Shown: piece by piece, positions 60,374-64,000 of the stretch
Layout: each line of letters opens with the position of its first letter
Numbering within the stretch: the stretch's first letter is position 1
Source of the DNA: Platynereis dumerilii
Taxonomy: Eukaryota > Annelida > Polychaeta > Phyllodocida > Nereididae
Direction of reading: 5' to 3'
Length of the DNA: 64,000 bases
Assembly (NCBI GenBank): GCA_026936325.1
Contig: JAPTHN010000001.1
Location: forward strand, 74,022,380 to 74,086,379
Made by a program: the position numbers and the translations under genes
The notes under the pieces: model-generated
What the model was told of the DNA's origin: nothing
Seen by the model: the letters and a program-made list of their open reading frames with translations, nothing else
The model's database searches: none

Positions 60374-60521
60374 GGCCTAAACTGGGCCTTCAGGAAGCAA
60401 GCCGTGTTTGGGATGAACTTGGGAGGATGCTTGGAAGACCTTTGGGAAGAGGTTAATCCCGGATTATTCCACTCGGAGAAGCAGTTGAGAAATGGAGGAG
60501 TTGCAGCTTGCAAGGATTTGG
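60374..60521 (+). other. Weak candidate exon
   Basis: A pyrimidine-rich acceptor (CCGTCTTCTAG) precedes a 148-bp segment that is GC-richer than its surroundings and open in one frame (beginning AGLNWAFRKQAVFG). It ends at a strong donor, TTG/GTAAGTATTG. No family is recognised. It could be an exon of a gene reaching beyond the window, a non-coding RNA exon, or chance. Confidence 0.25.
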
Positions 60522-63500
60522 TAAGTATTGAAATTTATACTCAAACAGTTTTGCTGTTTCTGTCTTCTGCAATACCCTTTTTCTTTGTGGCTATTATTTT
60601 AAAGTTTCATATTGAGTTTTTTAAGTATTTACCTCTCAAGCAAGTCTTCTACATCATTACAATACAAAATGTTTATATTGTTTCAGATTTGATTAATTCT
60701 AAATACTTTGACTCAAAATCCAACAATAAAATGTATAGTGCTGCTAGCCTGCTAGTGCAATAAGCAATTGTTCTCTTGTGGAGATTACACCAACTTAGTG
60801 GTTTGTTTTGAACTTCTGATCTGCGTGGAAGGATCAATCAGAGCTTTAGTACACAATTTTATATCTTTCTGAACTTGGCTGTGTATTATTGTTCAGGGGA
60901 AATAGTCCGAAGGTTAATAATTAATTGCTAAATAGTTTGGCTCCATACAATACAGTCATTGAAGAGCAATGTACCACTTTTCTCATATTTGCTGCTTTTC
61001 TGGTGAAGGATATCTTTCTGAATGACTTGGCCAGAAGGATGCATGCAAACAAAACATCAAAAACATGCTTTAAAAATATGTTGGCACAAAAATCTTGGAT
61101 GTGATGTTATTAAACGGCCTGAGGACACTGGGGACAGGATGCCTGACAGGATGACTTGAACGGGTGGTTGGCCATCTGCCGTAATTCTCTCATTTGCCTT
61201 AGTTTTTCTTTTTATGTGGTTTGTTTTTCTCAGAGTGAAAGTTTCTTATCTTGACAAACAGATGTTGAGGTGTTTTGCTGGGCGAAGATGGACTGTCCAC
61301 ATGGTCCAGGTGAAGAGCTTTAATGTCTGATGATCATCCAGGTGTGGTGGGAAAAAAGTGCCTGGGTTGGTACCAAATAGACAAAAAATAGACCACTTAT
61401 AATGCAATGACAATGGTGTGGGCAGCAGGCACGTCTCTTGCTATAGTATTTGCAATGGTGGTTTCGTTGCGGTGAGAAAACTTGTCTGTATTTATATCCA
61501 GTGGTTCTCGTGTGTGTTGCGGCTTGTCCATCCATTTTGAAAGATGTATATTCATGTATTTGTTTCAATCTGAAATCTAAACAAGTTAAACTCGTGTTCT
61601 ATTACAGTCAAAAGAAAGGCTGCAATTTTGTTTCTTTCTTTAAAGATTGGCCTTATTGCAGATTGTCAATTTTGCAGATATTCACATAGGGATATAGGCC
61701 CTACTGTACAGTGTACAATAGTAGATCTACAGTTAATACAACGACTGTGATTTCTATTTCCCTACAGGAGAAAAATTAGGCACCAATTATTCCCCTTCTC
61801 TTAAAAGTTTTGATTTTATTTCTGACGACGTGAGTGGATCAATGATCATCAATCAGCCTTCTACCCAAACAAATCTGTCTCGCCAAGAATCCAGCTGTGT
61901 GACAACAACTTCATTAATGTCATTTCCATAAGCTTAAATACTTTATTAATTGAAGTAAAAAATGTACTGTTTCTCTTTCAGGATCTTCCAATTTAGAAGT
62001 GGTTGCTTCTTCTTTCTTAATTATAATTCCCCTTTTCGTTACAGGGCTACCAGTATGTACATTATTTAGTGACAAACGCTAAGATTTTGAAATGAGATAA
62101 TGGAAGCAGAACTTTTCAGTCTGTTTGAATGCCATTGATATCAAACCTGGCTGTTTGTCCTAAAATTAGCAACAGTGATTAAGGACAGCTACCACTCAGC
62201 CAATTGTGCACATATATCATATACAAATGTTGATACAATTTTACTTCCATTGAGTTAAGTGTGTCCAATGTGATTGTGTCCATGCTGTTTCCATGTGGTG
62301 ACTCTGTTTTTCCATGAATATTTCAACCAATGCAAATGTTTTACAGCAAGCCTTCAGGTGCACGGTTTGAGAGGCTAGATTACTTTGTTACAGCTAATAT
62401 TAGAGCAATAAATAAAATATAGAATGATCAGGAATACAATTACTTTTGTGTTTGGATCACTCTCCGCAAGATTGATCCTTCTATTCCTGGCTAAAAGCTC
62501 CCATACAGAGATGCAGTGCTTACAGGCTGTGATGAGTGTCATGACGTGTTGATGGACATACATCTCCTGCATATATCTTTAAAGTGTTATTTATTCAGCA
62601 CTGAACAGAACCAGGTAAAAGCCAATCTCCACTGGTAACAAAGCTTTCCCTATGCTGGTTTCTGTATATGTCATTGAGTGTATAGCGCTTCTAAAGCTGT
62701 ACGAGTGAGGCACATTTGCTATAAGTTGCGAGCCTACATGGCTGTAAGTTGCGAAGGTTTCTGATCAAAAACCTTTTTAAAACGATAATATGATCAAGTT
62801 ACATGGACTAAAGCTACAAGTAATCTTGCTAATAGCCATGGTGCTCGATGGGGTGCAGCTACCCTTCTTCCTCAAGCAGTGTTTTGGTGGACATTTGGGT
62901 GTATAACACTGAAGCACCCATCTGGCAGCAGTGAGAGCATCTGAAACTATCCAGGCCAAAAATCTACTTGAAACATGAAGTCTTGAAAGGAAGAGCATTT
63001 CACCAACAAACAAATGTCCACTGGTGAAAGAATCCACAGAAGTTAATTAGTATGCTATGCATTTTTTGCAATTAAATCAAGCAGCATGTTATGCATATAT
63101 TTTGATGCTGTTTTAAAATTATTTGTGAAGAAATACCCCCACTATTCTATCAGATGATTGGAAGAACCTTCAATAAATTTCTAGTTGTCCTGCAAGCTGG
63201 CAGATCAACCTACACCACATCTGTAATGGAGTGTCTGTCACTGATGCCAGCCTCTGTCTGCTTGTGTCATTCTGCGAGGCCTTCAGCAGCATGAGCTCGG
63301 ACTTATACAAGCAGAAAATCAGCTGGAGCCCAGAAGGCATTTATCATGGAAAAGCCAATCACAAGATGGCCTTGCAACAAATCCTTTTGTCAACTCAGGA
63401 AAGTGTTTTGGGCATGAACCCATGTGATTGTGATTGATTCTTTATGGAAAATTGGGAATTGCCAGAATTCTACCTGAAGAAATTTGGTTCTTGCACTGTG

Positions 63501-64000
63501 AAATTTTGACCTTTTCAGGACCTTCTGTTTCTTATCGGTTTTGTTTTACATGCATGTATTTGTAATTGTGGTAATTCTCCAAACTGTAGCTTCTGTAGTT
63601 CCTCGACCACATGTTTCTGAAAGATAGATGAAGAGAAGGAATGGCCTGGAAATTAAGCTCATTTCTCTTAGACTCTGTGAAAAAGGTCTGACTTAATGAC
63701 TGATTCAACCTTTTTTGTTTTAATTGACGTCATTTTCTGGTTGAAGATATCAATTATGAAATAGGCCTAACTCACATCTTTGCAAACTGGCTGGACATCT
63801 TTTTTAACCAAAGATTTCTTGATTGCGCAGAATAGAATAATGTGAACTTAATTTTCATTAACAAAAAAAATTTGCAAAAATTGGGAAATGTACTTGTCTT
63901 TAGGGGAAATCCACTTTCGTGTCCTTTGTTCTGTAACTACCAAGCCAGGACTGCCAGGTCCTTCCTTGCTCCAAGAGTGTTTTATCACTCATTTATTGGT
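60522..64000. other. Host DNA without recognisable gene
   Basis: Only short unassigned frames are present, including 68 aa at 63231-63437 and 86 aa on the minus strand at 62777-63037. None has a recognisable domain or convincing splice signals. Confidence 0.45.

Overview
This is a eukaryotic window from an animal genome. The only gene I can recognise is an intron-free GAS1 (growth arrest-specific 1) homologue at 41130-41996, with its own TATA promoter and polyadenylation signal. The host is probably a marine invertebrate. A mollusc is my first guess, because of the AAGGTCA-rich repeats and a SINE ending in a GGCGTAAAACA-type sequence with a CAAA tail. An amphioxus or hemichordate cannot be excluded from the sequence alone.

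Layout. (1) 1-20733 is almost entirely non-autonomous rolling-circle transposons of the Helitron2/Helentron type, stacked inside one another. (2) 20734-22450 is host DNA and the start of a tandem duplication (unit 1). (3) 22451-29996 is a second nest with all its ends inside the window. It sits in unit 1, and the uninterrupted site is still present in unit 2 near 34480. (4) 29997-36951 holds the rest of unit 1 and all of unit 2; unit 2 carries a different foldback element of about 1 kb. (5) 36952-40690 is host DNA with an inverted duplicate of 32258-32985, interrupted by a SINE-like copy with a 14-bp target duplication. (6) 40690-42730 is the GAS1 transcription unit. (7) 46092-49530 is packed with palindromes, 16-bp minisatellites, a SINE and a Harbinger-type MITE. 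(8) 49530-64000 is mostly anonymous non-coding DNA with two tRNA-like SINE heads and one weak exon candidate.

The main discovery is the architecture of the transposons. Three families with unrelated ends (A, B, C) share one plan: a foldback hairpin at the 5' tip, then a built-in (TTA)n tract, a non-coding body with tandem repeats, an inverted copy of the 5' tip, a short 3' hairpin, and a CTAG terminus followed by T. A fourth family (D) shows only its matching 3' end. New copies land between two Ts of another copy's TTA tract. Each element therefore carries a landing pad for the next, and the nests read like matched brackets: B3(C1(A5)C2) on the right and B2(B1(D(A3(A1,A2)A4))) on the left. 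Removing A5 from C1 leaves 1289 bp, against 1288 bp for the uninterrupted C2. None of these copies encodes a recognisable Rep/helicase, so an autonomous partner elsewhere must mobilise them (inference).
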